From: an uncultured Faecalibacterium sp.
Lineage (GTDB): Bacteria; Bacillota; Clostridia; Oscillospirales; Ruminococcaceae
Direction of reading: 5' to 3'
NCBI GenBank assembly: GCA_937907025.1
Contig: CALESJ010000026.1
Location: 168,920 to 232,919 of the forward strand
DNA length: 64,000 nt
The translations under genes and the position numbers were made by a program. Positions 52,801 through 60,401 of the stretch are shown here, piece after piece; position 1 is the stretch's first letter; the number at the start of each line of letters is the position of its first letter. The notes beneath the pieces were generated by a model that was given only the letters and a program-made list of their open reading frames with translations, searched no databases and had not been told where the DNA came from.

Positions 52801-55085
52801 GGGCTGTTCCAATAGGTGTACCCAACGCAGACACGCAGATAGTCGGTGGTAACGCCCCCGGCGATCTTGATGGTATAGTAGCTGCGGCTGCCGTCGCTGT
52901 GCTTGACCAGGCTCACACCGGGCACCTTGTATTCCCGGCCGTCCTCTCCGCGGGCATAGACGATCACAGCGCCGTAAGAGCCGCGGTCCTCGATCTGGGT
53001 CAGCGAGATGCTGCCGATCTTGTAAGTATCATCGAAAGTCACCCGCAGGCCGCCGGCGTCGGGGTAGGTTGCACCGTCATCCCAGTCATCCAGACCATAC
53101 CAGGAGGTGAAGTCGTTGTCCACCGCACCCCAGGCCGTCTTGCCGGAATCCAGCGGGCTGTCCTTCATGTACCCTGCCTCGTGGGTAGCCGAGGTAATAT
53201 GTGCCGTCACTTCCCCGGCAGCCCCCGGCGTGTTGATGAGCTTGTACGCCGGCATCTTGACCGGGTTCACGTTAGAGGTGACGGCGGTGGAGGTCAGCGA
53301 GGCAGGACCTTCGCCCAGCTCGTTCACACCGGTGACGTACACTTCATAGCGGGTGTTGTTTTCCAGGTTCTGGATGGTGTAGCCGGTCTTTGCCCCGACT
53401 TCCACCTTGATGAAATCGGCATCGCCCTGCTTGCGGTAGTACAGATTGTACGAGTTGGTGTCCTTCATATCGGCCCAGGAGGCTTCGATGCGCTGGAAGC
53501 GGCCAGTCAGGACCAGAGCGTCGGGTGCGGGCGGCAGCTTGTCGGCCTTGGGGGTAACGGTGATAGCCTCGCCGTAGCCGCTGCGCCATTCACCGTTGAC
53601 CGACTGCACCTGCACGGTGTAGGTGCTGCCGTTCTTCAGCTTGGCACCGCCGAAGGTAGTCACGTTCAGACTGTTGGCCGTAGTGCGCACCGTTTCGGTC
53701 TGCTCGCCCAGGGAGATCATGACCTCATAGCCAGTGACGTTGACCGCCGGGTTCCAGGTCAGGGTAAACGCCTGGCTTTCGGCCACAGCCGCCAGGCCTT
53801 CCGGAATATCCATGGTCGGCGGGGGGATGCGGCTCTCCATATCATTGAGGAACTCCACCTTGGAGATCTCAGCCAGGCTGCCGCCGGAAACGGCCGTCAC
53901 CTTGATGGTGACTTTTTTGACGGCGATCTGACCACCGAAATCCACCACAATAGAACCGTCGGGCTGCATGGTGGCCGCACCGATGAACCGGGCCAGCACC
54001 GAATTGGTGATGGGAATCTCCATCTCCCGGGTTTCGCCGTTCTGGTCATACTGAACCGTGACGGTGGCCGCACTGACGGAGGATTCACCGGCAGGCGGCG
54101 TCTGCAGGACCATGCCTTCCATAGCCACCGGCGCCTTGGCGGACTTTTCAAAGTCGAAGCTGACGGTAACCGGGTTTTCGGCGGAGATATCCTGGCCGGA
54201 TACAGGCCGCAGTTCCACGGCCTGTGCCCCGGTGAGCAGGTCTTCCAGAGAGCCGCCGGACAGTTCGGTGGCCTCGTCCTTATCCATGGACATCAGACCT
54301 TCGGGCACGGTGGTCTGTACCGAAGCCCGGGCATCGCGGTCATCTTCCAGGTTGGCGGCCAGCACCTGCAGGTCCACCAGGTCCACAATTCCGCTGCCGT
54401 CCAGGTCGGCATAGGTATCGGACGCTTCGATAGCCGTGATCAGGGCGTCGGCATCGGCCTGGGAAACGGCACCGTCGCCGTCCACATCACCAATGCGCAG
54501 CACGCCGGGGTGCACACTGCCGGAAGCATAGGTATAACCGGCCAGGAAGCCGGTGTACAGCTGAACCGAGTACAGCAAGTCCTTCACTTCAATGGTCTGG
54601 GTGTAGGCAGCAAATCCGCTGCCGCTGACCGTGAGGGTGTAGGTACCGTTGGGCAGGTCACGGAAGCTTGCTTCCTTCTGCGCCGGGGCGGTATCCCCCG
54701 CTGCGGGCAGGACCACCTGCTGGGTGTATTCCTCTGCGCCGGACAGGGTGACGGTAAAGGTCACGTCCTTCTGCAGCGGCATACCCGCCAGCAGAACCAC
54801 GTCCACACCGGCGGTATTCTGCGGGGCAGACGAATCTGCCTCCTCCTGTTCCTCCTGCTGGGGTACGGCCGCCTCTTCGGCTGCCTCCTGCGCAGGGGAT
54901 TCTTCTTCATACTGTGTCGCCGGCTCCGAACCCGTTTCCGGGGTGGCCGCCGCAGGGATTTCCTCCGCCTGGACCTGCACAGCAGTGTCCGCAGCGTTGT
55001 ACTCCTCCGCAAAGGCGACGGGGCCCTGGGCCAGGATGCTGAGGGTCATGCAGAAGCTCAGCAAGGTGGCAATGGCTCTTTTCAC
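49884..55085 (-). CDS. dockerin-bearing M60-like peptidase, putative mucinase
   Basis: 1733 residues from a GTG start (AAAGGATG 8 bases before). Signal peptide to about 27; a Glu/Ala/Pro-rich stretch; a dockerin-like pair of Ca loops (DVDGDG, DLDGSG) at about 196-247; two FN3 domains (about 423-512 and 517-604); a discoidin/CBM32-like domain (about 617-774). The M60-like catalytic region has HEIGH at 1145-1149 with a third ligand Glu at 1160. More C-terminal beta domains, one CBM32-like, follow. M60 proteases cleave mucin-type O-glycoproteins. It probably docks on the cohesin protein encoded just downstream. The opposite-strand long frame is a composition artefact. Confidence 0.82.
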   Translation of the reverse strand: MKRAIATLLSFCMTLSILAQGPVAFAEEYNAADTAVQVQAEEIPAAATPETGSEPATQYEEESPAQEAAEEAAVPQQEEQEEADSSAPQNTAGVDVVLLAGMPLQKDVTFTVTLSGAEEYTQQVVLPAAGDTAPAQKEASFRDLPNGTYTLTVSGSGFAAYTQTIEVKDLLYSVQLYTGFLAGYTYASGSVHPGVLRIGDVDGDGAVSQADADALITAIEASDTYADLDGSGIVDLVDLQVLAANLEDDRDARASVQTTVPEGLMSMDKDEATELSGGSLEDLLTGAQAVELRPVSGQDISAENPVTVSFDFEKSAKAPVAMEGMVLQTPPAGESSVSAATVTVQYDQNGETREMEIPITNSVLARFIGAATMQPDGSIVVDFGGQIAVKKVTIKVTAVSGGSLAEISKVEFLNDMESRIPPPTMDIPEGLAAVAESQAFTLTWNPAVNVTGYEVMISLGEQTETVRTTANSLNVTTFGGAKLKNGSTYTVQVQSVNGEWRSGYGEAITVTPKADKLPPAPDALVLTGRFQRIEASWADMKDTNSYNLYYRKQGDADFIKVEVGAKTGYTIQNLENNTRYEVYVTGVNELGEGPASLTSTAVTSNVNPVKMPAYKLINTPGAAGEVTAHITSATHEAGYMKDSPLDSGKTAWGAVDNDFTSWYGLDDWDDGATYPDAGGLRVTFDDTYKIGSISLTQIEDRGSYGAVIVYARGEDGREYKVPGVSLVKHSDGSRSYYTIKIAGGVTTDYLRVCVGYTYWNSPVSIAEIRFYAYDSLEDDILALYADDLHVTLRDDVDESTIEELQTRLDTPDEVSGELHPERQALQRELDNARGILETTLSDVVQVHTTITSKLDDHLGFTGLNAWQPLGVTAHANEEIIVYVGSNNVPTGSNAWLQLVATQYNAEYGQVVSKPIQLKVGRNEISIPELVTFDAEHGGALYVQFTGASADDRYSVRVSGGTKIPVLDLYGIDDPAERSARVTAYVEQLEAYTASLEAEHGSLHADTGYAYDPQTCILNTTDVLLDQMMYSVPASQLLAGLGSGSTADKAARLLQSVDAMDQMMVLFYQHKGLTNMEGAGAKNRMPSQHLNIRYMRMFAGAFMYAAGNHIGIGWDSVPGLGEGSPVVLNEDGTYRSGNFFGWGIAHEIGHNINQGSYAVAEVTNNYFSQISQTMDGMRFGYNAIYSKVTSGTVGASSDVFTQLGMYWQLHLAYDQGYEYEIYNNYSDLFQSRFYARVDTYARNTAQAPAPGGVKLTLGGNAEQNFMRLASAAAEKDLTDFFTRWGLIPDSGTAAYLAQFAPETRALYYGNDDARNYRFTHSEETSFAGQDVLNDGTTAAVDEKTPNQVNLTLAADADSSLLLGYEIARTTYENGQAHTEVVGFTTDNTYTDTVTTVNNRTVTYQITAVDKFLHRSATLTLPTLKISHDGSYDKSQWKVTTNMVSEQDTIHDADDHDPCEPEPVSAITQVIDNSKDTTYTGKAVSGEAMVTLNFGKSLAATGLKYTVTSGTPIEQYEIQISDNGSQWQTLATGSFTGGEVSTVYFRNADNDPWVCTYDAMQLRLIVKAPAGSEISISELDVLGPTGDNVELMENGIGKLAQEFIYEPSSGAAIPAGSLVFTGSYKGNPAYNVVLLYDQNGNIVGGLDEEGNLVASQIILAPDPANGQLGEVSEGYWVYWIEPDALEGMTMPETVRVELYRVDNAMTNEGQRLTSDTLAVPVPETLPPITMGSQAD

Positions 55086-55370
55086 TTTGATAACATCCTT
55101 TCCTTCTGTTTTATCCCGTTCGCATGTTATGCCGGAGCCGGGAGGCCGAAGCACAATTTTCTTTATTTTTCCATTTGTGTTGTGCAGCGCACATTCTACT
55201 ATAAAAGTAGTAGGAAATCAAGTCCTGTTTTTTCCGCTTTTCCCCCCCCCCGCAAAACCAGCTATTTTTAAACGATAGCCCGTGATATTTTTACTATTTT
55301 TATGAGTTTTGCATGTTTTGTTATATTTAATCTTTGTGTAACATGTATTCTTTTCCTACTTTGTTGCAAA
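55086..55370. other. upstream region of the M60 peptidase gene
   Basis: 285 AT-rich bases with the peptidase promoter at 55193-55221 and a run of ten C (55244-55253). No coding frame is supported. Confidence 0.55.
55193..55221 (-). promoter_or_regulatory. promoter of the M60 peptidase gene with operator-like palindrome
   Basis: TTGATT, 17 bases, TAGAAT. A 15-base palindrome CTACT-ATAAA-AGTAG (55196-55210) overlaps the -10 and spacer, which would suit repression. Confidence 0.55.
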
Positions 55371-55411
55371 AAAATTGGTGCATTCCCCACATAGGAATGC
55401 ACCAATTTTTT
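55371..55411. terminator. bidirectional terminator of yfcC
   Basis: AAAATTGGTGCATTCC pairs perfectly with GGAATGCACCAATTTT, followed by TT; it ends the minus-strand yfcC transcript. Confidence 0.93.
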
Positions 55412-55441
55412 GAATGTTCCTTTTTAGAACGGCAAAAAAGA

Positions 55442-56977
55442 TCAGGCAAAACCGATCATAACAGCCACCACCACGAAGATGGAGGACAAAACAAACAGGA
55501 CGCCCTGCATCTTGATCTGGAATTTGGCCCATTTGCCCCATTCCAGACGGGCCACGCCCAGCACGCCCAGCAGGCAGCCGGAGGTGGGAACGATGAGGTT
55601 GGTCAGGCCGTCACCCAGCTGGTATGCCAGCACGGCCACCTGGCGGGTGATGCCGGCCAGGTCGGCCAGCGGTGCCATGATCGGCATGGTGAGGGCTGCC
55701 TGACCGGAGCCGGAAACCACCACAAAATTGAACAGGCTCTGGAACACATACATGAGCCAGGCCGCCAGCACACCGGGAACACCGCTGAGCAGGTTGCCCA
55801 GCGTGTACAGGATGGTGTTCATAACGCTGGGGGTCGTGGGGTCAGTGCCGCCCAGCACGATCACGATACCCTGGGCCATACCGACCACCAGAGCAGCCCC
55901 CACCAGGTCGGCCGCGCCGCTCTGGAAGGAGGAAGCAATATCCGAGGCACGCATGCCGTTGAGCTTGAACACGCAGCCGATGATACCGGCCACCAGGCCC
56001 ATGACAAAGAACTGGGAAGCAATTTCCGGGATGTAGTATCCCTTGACCACAACGCCCCAGACAGTCCAGATAATGGTGGCCAGAATGGTCAGCAGCACCA
56101 GGCCCTGCCCCAGGGTGAAGGGAGCGGAAGCAGCGTCGCTCTGGGCCATCTGCCCGCGGTAGTAGGCATCGCTCTCATAGGCAACGGATGCCAGCGGGTT
56201 GCGCTTGATCTTGTGAGCATAGAGCATGGTGTAGGCAATGCCCACAGCGGTAAAGATCACCCACATCACGATGCGGAACCCGGCGCCGGACAGGACCGGC
56301 ACCCCCGCAATGCCCTGGGCGATGGCCAGTCCAAACGGGTTCATCCAGCTGGTAGCAAAGCCGATCTGGGTGGCCACATAGGTGATGCAGACCGCCACCA
56401 CAGCATCATACCCCATGGCGATCGTCAGGGGTACAATGACCATGGCAAAGGGAATGGCTTCCTCCCCCATGCCGAACACGGCACCGCCCAGGGAGAACAG
56501 GGTAAACAGCACCGGAATCAAGATGATTTCCCGGCCTTTGGTCTTGCGGATCATGGCATGAATGCCGGCATCCACCGCGCCGGTGCGCATGACGATACCG
56601 AACGCGCCGCCAATGACCAGAATAAAGGCCACAATGCCCACGGCGCTGCCGGTCTTGTCGCCGGAGGTCAGGCCCTCAAACACATAGTTGAGCATGCCCT
56701 GGCCGCCGAAATCCTCGGTGCCGAACAGCGGAACCCCATTGCGCACCCGGTCGCCGGCTTCGTCCAGCTGATAGGCAAAGCTGTCCGCCACAATCACGGT
56801 ACGGGTCTTTTCGGTATCGCCGACCATATAGCTGACTTCCTGGGTCTGGAAGCTGCCCACCGGGATCAGGTAGGTCAGCACCGCGCACAGAACCACCACC
56901 GCAAAGATGATGACGTATGTATGCGGCATCTGAATTGCTTTTTTCTTCTTTTCCAAGGTTTGTATCACTTCCTGCAT
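55442..56977 (-). CDS. YfcC-family transporter
   Basis: 511 residues with about twelve membrane segments and a basic N-terminus. Conserved elements are YLIPVGSF, GGAFGIVMRTGAVDAGI, FSLGGAVFGMGEEAIPF and PTSGCLLGVLGVA. The YfcC/DcuC-like family is thought to move amino acids, dipeptides or C4-dicarboxylates with ion exchange; the substrate is unproven. It is divergent from a Sapep dipeptidase gene across a shared control region. That pairing suggests peptide import feeding hydrolysis, which is inference. Confidence 0.85.
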   Translation of the reverse strand: MQEVIQTLEKKKKAIQMPHTYVIIFAVVVLCAVLTYLIPVGSFQTQEVSYMVGDTEKTRTVIVADSFAYQLDEAGDRVRNGVPLFGTEDFGGQGMLNYVFEGLTSGDKTGSAVGIVAFILVIGGAFGIVMRTGAVDAGIHAMIRKTKGREIILIPVLFTLFSLGGAVFGMGEEAIPFAMVIVPLTIAMGYDAVVAVCITYVATQIGFATSWMNPFGLAIAQGIAGVPVLSGAGFRIVMWVIFTAVGIAYTMLYAHKIKRNPLASVAYESDAYYRGQMAQSDAASAPFTLGQGLVLLTILATIIWTVWGVVVKGYYIPEIASQFFVMGLVAGIIGCVFKLNGMRASDIASSFQSGAADLVGAALVVGMAQGIVIVLGGTDPTTPSVMNTILYTLGNLLSGVPGVLAAWLMYVFQSLFNFVVVSGSGQAALTMPIMAPLADLAGITRQVAVLAYQLGDGLTNLIVPTSGCLLGVLGVARLEWGKWAKFQIKMQGVLFVLSSIFVVVAVMIGFA

Positions 56978-57032
56978 AAAATTCGGTGCCGCGGCCTTTA
57001 TTTATACGGTCTACCGCGACAAGCGCTTCCAT

Positions 57033-57061
57033 ATCATATCCCAAAATGTAAGAAAATGCAA
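57033..57061 (-). promoter_or_regulatory. yfcC promoter
   Basis: TTGCAT, 17 bases, TATGAT on the minus strand. Overlaps one copy of a repeated ATCCCAAAAT element. Confidence 0.65.
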
Positions 57062-57080
57062 TTCTAAATCCCAAAATTGT

Positions 57081-57109
57081 TTGCAAATATACATTTATAT
57101 CAGTATAAT
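57081..57109 (+). promoter_or_regulatory. promoter of the second dipeptidase gene
   Basis: TTGCAA, 17 bases, TATAAT on the plus strand, 57 bases before the start. Confidence 0.7.
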
Positions 57110-57165
57110 TATGCTGTATGTGCCATTTTGCACAAGACTAAAAAATCCACAGGAGCAATACAACC

Positions 57166-58485
57166 ATGATGAGCAACTATCAGGCCGGGATGATCGCGGC
57201 AATCAGCCGTCTGGTCGCCATTCCCTCGGTCTTTTCTGAAAGTAAGGACTATCCTTTCGGTCCCGAATCGGACCGCTGCCTGGACGAGGCCCTTTCCATG
57301 ATGGCGGAACTGGGATTCCGCACCTTCAAGGCCCCGGACGGGATGTACGGCTATGCCGAAATCGGTGAGGGAGATCTGTTCGGTGTACTGTGCCACCTGG
57401 ATGTGGTGCAGGCCCGCCGGGAAGACGGCTGGGAGCACGATCCGTTCACCCCCATGGTGCAGGACAACTGGCTGTGCGGCCGCGGCACCCAGGACGACAA
57501 AGGCCCCAGCGTGGCCGCTGTCTACGCGCTGAAGTCCCTGCTGGATGAGGGACACAAGCTGAACAAGCGGGTGCGCTTCATCTTCGGCATTGACGAGGAA
57601 ACCATGTGGGATTCCATCCACGCCTACTGCAACCGGGAGGAGCGGCCGGTCAGCGGCTTTGTGCCGGATTCCACCTTCCCGCTGACCTATGCGGAAAAGG
57701 GCCTGCTGCAGCTGCAGATGCGTTCTGATAAAGGGTTTGCTCTCCCCTGCCGCGGCGGCGACAGCATGAACGCGGTATCTGCCCACGCCGAATGCCCGCG
57801 GGACGCCGCCGTGGAGCAGGCTATGCAGGAGCTGGGATTGCCTTTCCATCTGGATGGGGACCGGCTCTGTGCCGAAGGACTTACCGCCCACGCCAAAAAT
57901 CCCTGGAAAGGCGTCAGCGCCAACCTGAATCTGCTGCGTGCCCTGCGCAAGGCCGGCTATGAACACGATGCCATCACCTTTGCCTGCGAAGCGCTGGACG
58001 GCAAGTTCCGGTTTGAAGGCTTTACCGACAAGGACCTGTCCGATTTTTCCGGTCCGGTCACCGTCAACCTGGGCAAGTTTGCTCTGGATGAGCACGGGGC
58101 CGTGCTGGGGCTGGACCTGCGCCTGCCCGTGACCCGGGAGAAAGAGGAGATCCTGGCTCTGGTCCGGGAAAAAGCAGCTGCCTGCCACCTGACGGTGGAG
58201 GAGTTTGACTGGCTGCGGCCCATCCATGTACCGCTGGACAGTCCGCTGGTCAGCAAGCTGCTGAAAGCCTACCGGGAAGTGACCGGCGACATCGAAACGG
58301 AACCCTACATTTCCGCCGGCGCCACCTTTGCCCGGGCCTTTGACAACTGTGTGGCATTCGGCGCCAACATGCCCGGCAGCCCCACCAGCGAACACCAGCC
58401 CAACGAACGCATTTTCATTCCCGACCTGATGAAAGCCGCCGAAGTGTACCGCCGTGCTTTCTCCTACCTGGTCATTTCCGAATAA
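57166..58485 (+). CDS. Sapep/PepV-type M20 dipeptidase
   Basis: 439 residues. M20 metal motifs: CHLDVVQARREDGWEHDP (His-x-Asp), GRGTQDDKGPSVAA, IDEETMWDS with the catalytic Glu pair, and SAGATFARAFDNC at the C-terminus. It hydrolyses dipeptides in the cytoplasm. Compared with the gene at 1.9 kb it is shorter and diverged, and closer to the Sapep form. Start is the first ATG of MM, with AGGAG 10 bases upstream. It is divergent from the YfcC transporter. Confidence 0.88.
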   Translation: MMSNYQAGMIAAISRLVAIPSVFSESKDYPFGPESDRCLDEALSMMAELGFRTFKAPDGMYGYAEIGEGDLFGVLCHLDVVQARREDGWEHDPFTPMVQDNWLCGRGTQDDKGPSVAAVYALKSLLDEGHKLNKRVRFIFGIDEETMWDSIHAYCNREERPVSGFVPDSTFPLTYAEKGLLQLQMRSDKGFALPCRGGDSMNAVSAHAECPRDAAVEQAMQELGLPFHLDGDRLCAEGLTAHAKNPWKGVSANLNLLRALRKAGYEHDAITFACEALDGKFRFEGFTDKDLSDFSGPVTVNLGKFALDEHGAVLGLDLRLPVTREKEEILALVREKAAACHLTVEEFDWLRPIHVPLDSPLVSKLLKAYREVTGDIETEPYISAGATFARAFDNCVAFGANMPGSPTSEHQPNERIFIPDLMKAAEVYRRAFSYLVISE

Positions 58486-58491
58486 ATACAG

Positions 58492-58529
58492 AAAGCCCGC
58501 CGCAGAGAGAAGTCCGCGGCGGGCTTTTT
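58492..58529 (+). terminator. terminator of the second dipeptidase gene
   Basis: AAAGCCCGCCGC pairs with GCGGCGGGCTTT, followed by TTT. Confidence 0.92.
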
Positions 58530-58556
58530 ATGATTGCCATATAAGGGTACAAAACA

Positions 58557-58585
58557 AAAGCACCCCGGTCAACGACCGAGGCGCT
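58557..58585 (-). terminator. tRNA-Val terminator
   Basis: Arms GCACCCCGGTC and GACCGAGGCGC (plus strand) pair with a few G-U; on the minus strand it is followed by TTTTGTTTT. Confidence 0.8.
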
Positions 58586-58589
58586 GTCC

Positions 58590-58666
58590 TGGTGGAGGAT
58601 GGGGGACTCGAACCCTCGACCTCTGCGATGTGAACGCAGCGCTCTAACCAGCTGAGCTAATCATCC
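58590..58666 (-). tRNA. tRNA-Val (anticodon CAC)
   Basis: 77 bases including encoded CCA. The cloverleaf has D-arm GCTC/GAGC, anticodon stem CTGCG/CGCAG with loop TTCACAT (anticodon CAC, reads GUG) and a T-loop TTCGAGT. Two mismatches stand out: acceptor position 4-69 (T-C) and T-stem 50-64 (A-C). The gene has its own terminator. It may be functional or partly degenerate. Confidence 0.85.
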
Positions 58667-58743
58667 GTAACGACAAGAGTTATTATAGCGCATCGCCGGG
58701 GGTTTGTCAAGCCGGTAGGGCGGATTTTTTCTTTTGGGCAGAC

Positions 58744-58788
58744 AAAAGCCCCCGCCGGCGCACAGGCAAGGACGCAGGCAGGGGCAGG
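58744..58788 (-). terminator. pfp terminator
   Basis: GCCCC-CC pairs with GG-GGGGGC around a long loop; TTTTGTC follows on the minus strand. Weaker than others in the window. Confidence 0.55.
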
Positions 58789-58810
58789 AAATGGCTATGT
58801 ACCGCCAGAT

Positions 58811-60043
58811 TTATTCCGGCAGATAGATGTGATGGGGCAGGCCTTCCACATAGATGGGGGTCAGTTCGGCCTGGATCAGAGGCATGGCGTAGGAGATGAA
58901 TTCCGGCATCATGTCGGTGTGGTCAGCGTTGATCCATTCCAGCGGGACCTTCTTTTCCAGGTTGGCCACTTCGCTGATGGGATGCAGCTCGGTGGTGGCC
59001 TGGTACGGTGCATTGGAAATGCGCTTGATGGCAACCATCTCGCCGGTATGGCCCTCAAAGGCAGCCTTGACGGCAGCACCGCCCACCTGATAGGCTTCGG
59101 TGATGTCGGTGCGGCTGGTCAGGTGACCGGCGCAGCGCTGCAGGGTGGAGAGCTCGATGCAGCGGGTCTTGGTGTCCAGCCGGCGGGCCACCGTGTTGGC
59201 CAGGAAGCGAGCGGTGCCGGTCAGGGCCTTATGACCGAAGGCGTCCACCGCGTGCACATCGTCGGCCAGCTCACAGACATAGCGGCCATCCTCCAGCTTG
59301 ACGCCCTCGGACACTGCAATGACGATACTGGGCTTTTTGGCCTGCATCCGTTCCACCTTTTCCACAAAGTGGTCCACATTGAAGGGAATTTCAGGCAGGC
59401 AGATCATATCCACGCCCTCGCAGTCCTCGGCGCGGGCCAGGGCAGCGGCGGCGGTCAGCCAGCCGGCATTGCGGCCCATGATCTCCACGATGGTAACGTA
59501 CTTGGTGCCGTACACGGTGGCATCGCGGATGATCTCCTTCATGACAACACCGATGTACTTGGCAGCACTGCCGTAACCCGGGGTGTGGTCGGTAACCATC
59601 AGGTCATTGTCAATGGTTTTGGGCACGCCCATAAAGCGGATCTCGCTGCCGATGTAGGTGCCGTAATCGGCCAGCTTGCCGATGGTATCCATGCTGTCGT
59701 TGCCGCCGATATAGAAGAAGTAGCCGATATCCAGTTCTTTCAGAATCTCGAACAGCTGCTGGTACACCTTCTCCCCTTCCGGCGTGTGCCAGTCGGGCAG
59801 CTTGTAACGGCAGCTGCCCAGATAGCTGGACGGCGTGCGCTTGAGCAGTTCAATGTCCATGGCGCAGGTCAGCTTGTCGTCCAGAACGCAGACGCGGCGT
59901 TCCAGCAGACCGGCCACGCCGTGCATCATGCCATACACCTTTTCTGCCCCGCGGCGTTTGCAGCTTTCAAACACACCCGCCAGGCTTGCATTGATCACCG
60001 AAGTAGGACCGCCAGACTGGCCCACGATCGCATTTTTTGCCAT
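58811..60043 (-). CDS. pfp: pyrophosphate-dependent 6-phosphofructokinase
   Basis: 410 residues. AIVGQSGGPTSVINASLAG starts the fold. GGNDSMDT has Asp where ATP enzymes have Gly, and PKTIDND has Lys where ATP enzymes have Gly, the two marks of PPi use. MGRNAGWLTA is the conserved fructose-6-phosphate helix. It catalyses reversible F6P + PPi to fructose-1,6-bisphosphate + Pi. With PpdK, which makes or uses PPi, it points to PPi-linked glycolysis. SD GGGAGG precedes the ATG. Confidence 0.9.
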   Translation of the reverse strand: MAKNAIVGQSGGPTSVINASLAGVFESCKRRGAEKVYGMMHGVAGLLERRVCVLDDKLTCAMDIELLKRTPSSYLGSCRYKLPDWHTPEGEKVYQQLFEILKELDIGYFFYIGGNDSMDTIGKLADYGTYIGSEIRFMGVPKTIDNDLMVTDHTPGYGSAAKYIGVVMKEIIRDATVYGTKYVTIVEIMGRNAGWLTAAAALARAEDCEGVDMICLPEIPFNVDHFVEKVERMQAKKPSIVIAVSEGVKLEDGRYVCELADDVHAVDAFGHKALTGTARFLANTVARRLDTKTRCIELSTLQRCAGHLTSRTDITEAYQVGGAAVKAAFEGHTGEMVAIKRISNAPYQATTELHPISEVANLEKKVPLEWINADHTDMMPEFISYAMPLIQAELTPIYVEGLPHHIYLPE

Positions 60044-60178
60044 ATTGAACCTCCCGAAAATCTTTCCGGCGCCACATCGCTGCCGCGCTTGTTTTGTCTA
60101 TCTCAGTGTAGCATTTCTGCATGTGGTTGGCCATTGTCGGAGTTGGCAACCGTTTTTTGCCGCATTTGCAGCGTTCCA

Positions 60179-60195
60179 GTTCCGCTGAGTGGAAC
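60179..60195. repeat. palindrome copy 1 upstream of pfp
   Basis: GTTCC-GCTGAGT-GGAAC, near-perfect inverted repeat; a further GTTCC half-site is on each side. Confidence 0.65.
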
Positions 60196-60231
60196 CGCGT
60201 TCCGCATGTTGAATTTTTGTTTTCCCCCAGC

Positions 60232-60248
60232 GTTCCGCTCAGCGGAAC
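60232..60248. repeat. palindrome copy 2 upstream of pfp
   Basis: GTTCCGCT-C-AGCGGAAC, a perfect inverted repeat 53 bases (centre to centre) from copy 1, about five helical turns. Confidence 0.7.
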
Positions 60249-60353
60249 TTTCCTGTGTGACAAGCCCCGAAAAGCCGCCTTTTTCAGCATTGTAAAAATT
60301 GCTTTTCTCACTTACTTGCATTCCCTTTCCTGACTTTTCCCCCACTAGAGAAA

Positions 60354-60398
60354 GAAAAGCCCGTCCCCGTGCAAATCGCGCAGGGACGGGCTTTTTCC
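60354..60398. terminator. terminator of the MBOAT-SGNH pair
   Basis: AAAAGCCCGTCCC pairs with GGGACGGGCTTTT around a GC-rich loop; T runs occur on both strands. Confidence 0.9.
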
Positions 60399-60401
60399 GT
60401 A

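Larger units (their letters stand above)
60044..60353. other. pfp upstream region
   Basis: 310 bases with two 17-base palindromes (separate entry), AT stretches and no supported coding frame. A weak -10-like TACACT (minus strand) lies near 60110; its -35 is poor. Confidence 0.5.

Noticed and set aside
49725..55271. An open frame of 1848 codons on the plus strand over the M60 peptidase gene
   Set aside because: High GC at wobble sites leaves the opposite strand free of stops. The minus-strand product has a signal peptide, dockerin, FN3 and HEIGH motifs; the plus-strand one has none.
60326..60350. MraZ box (GTGGG repeats) near AGTGGGGG, minus strand
   Set aside because: Only one unit is present and no cell-division cluster follows.
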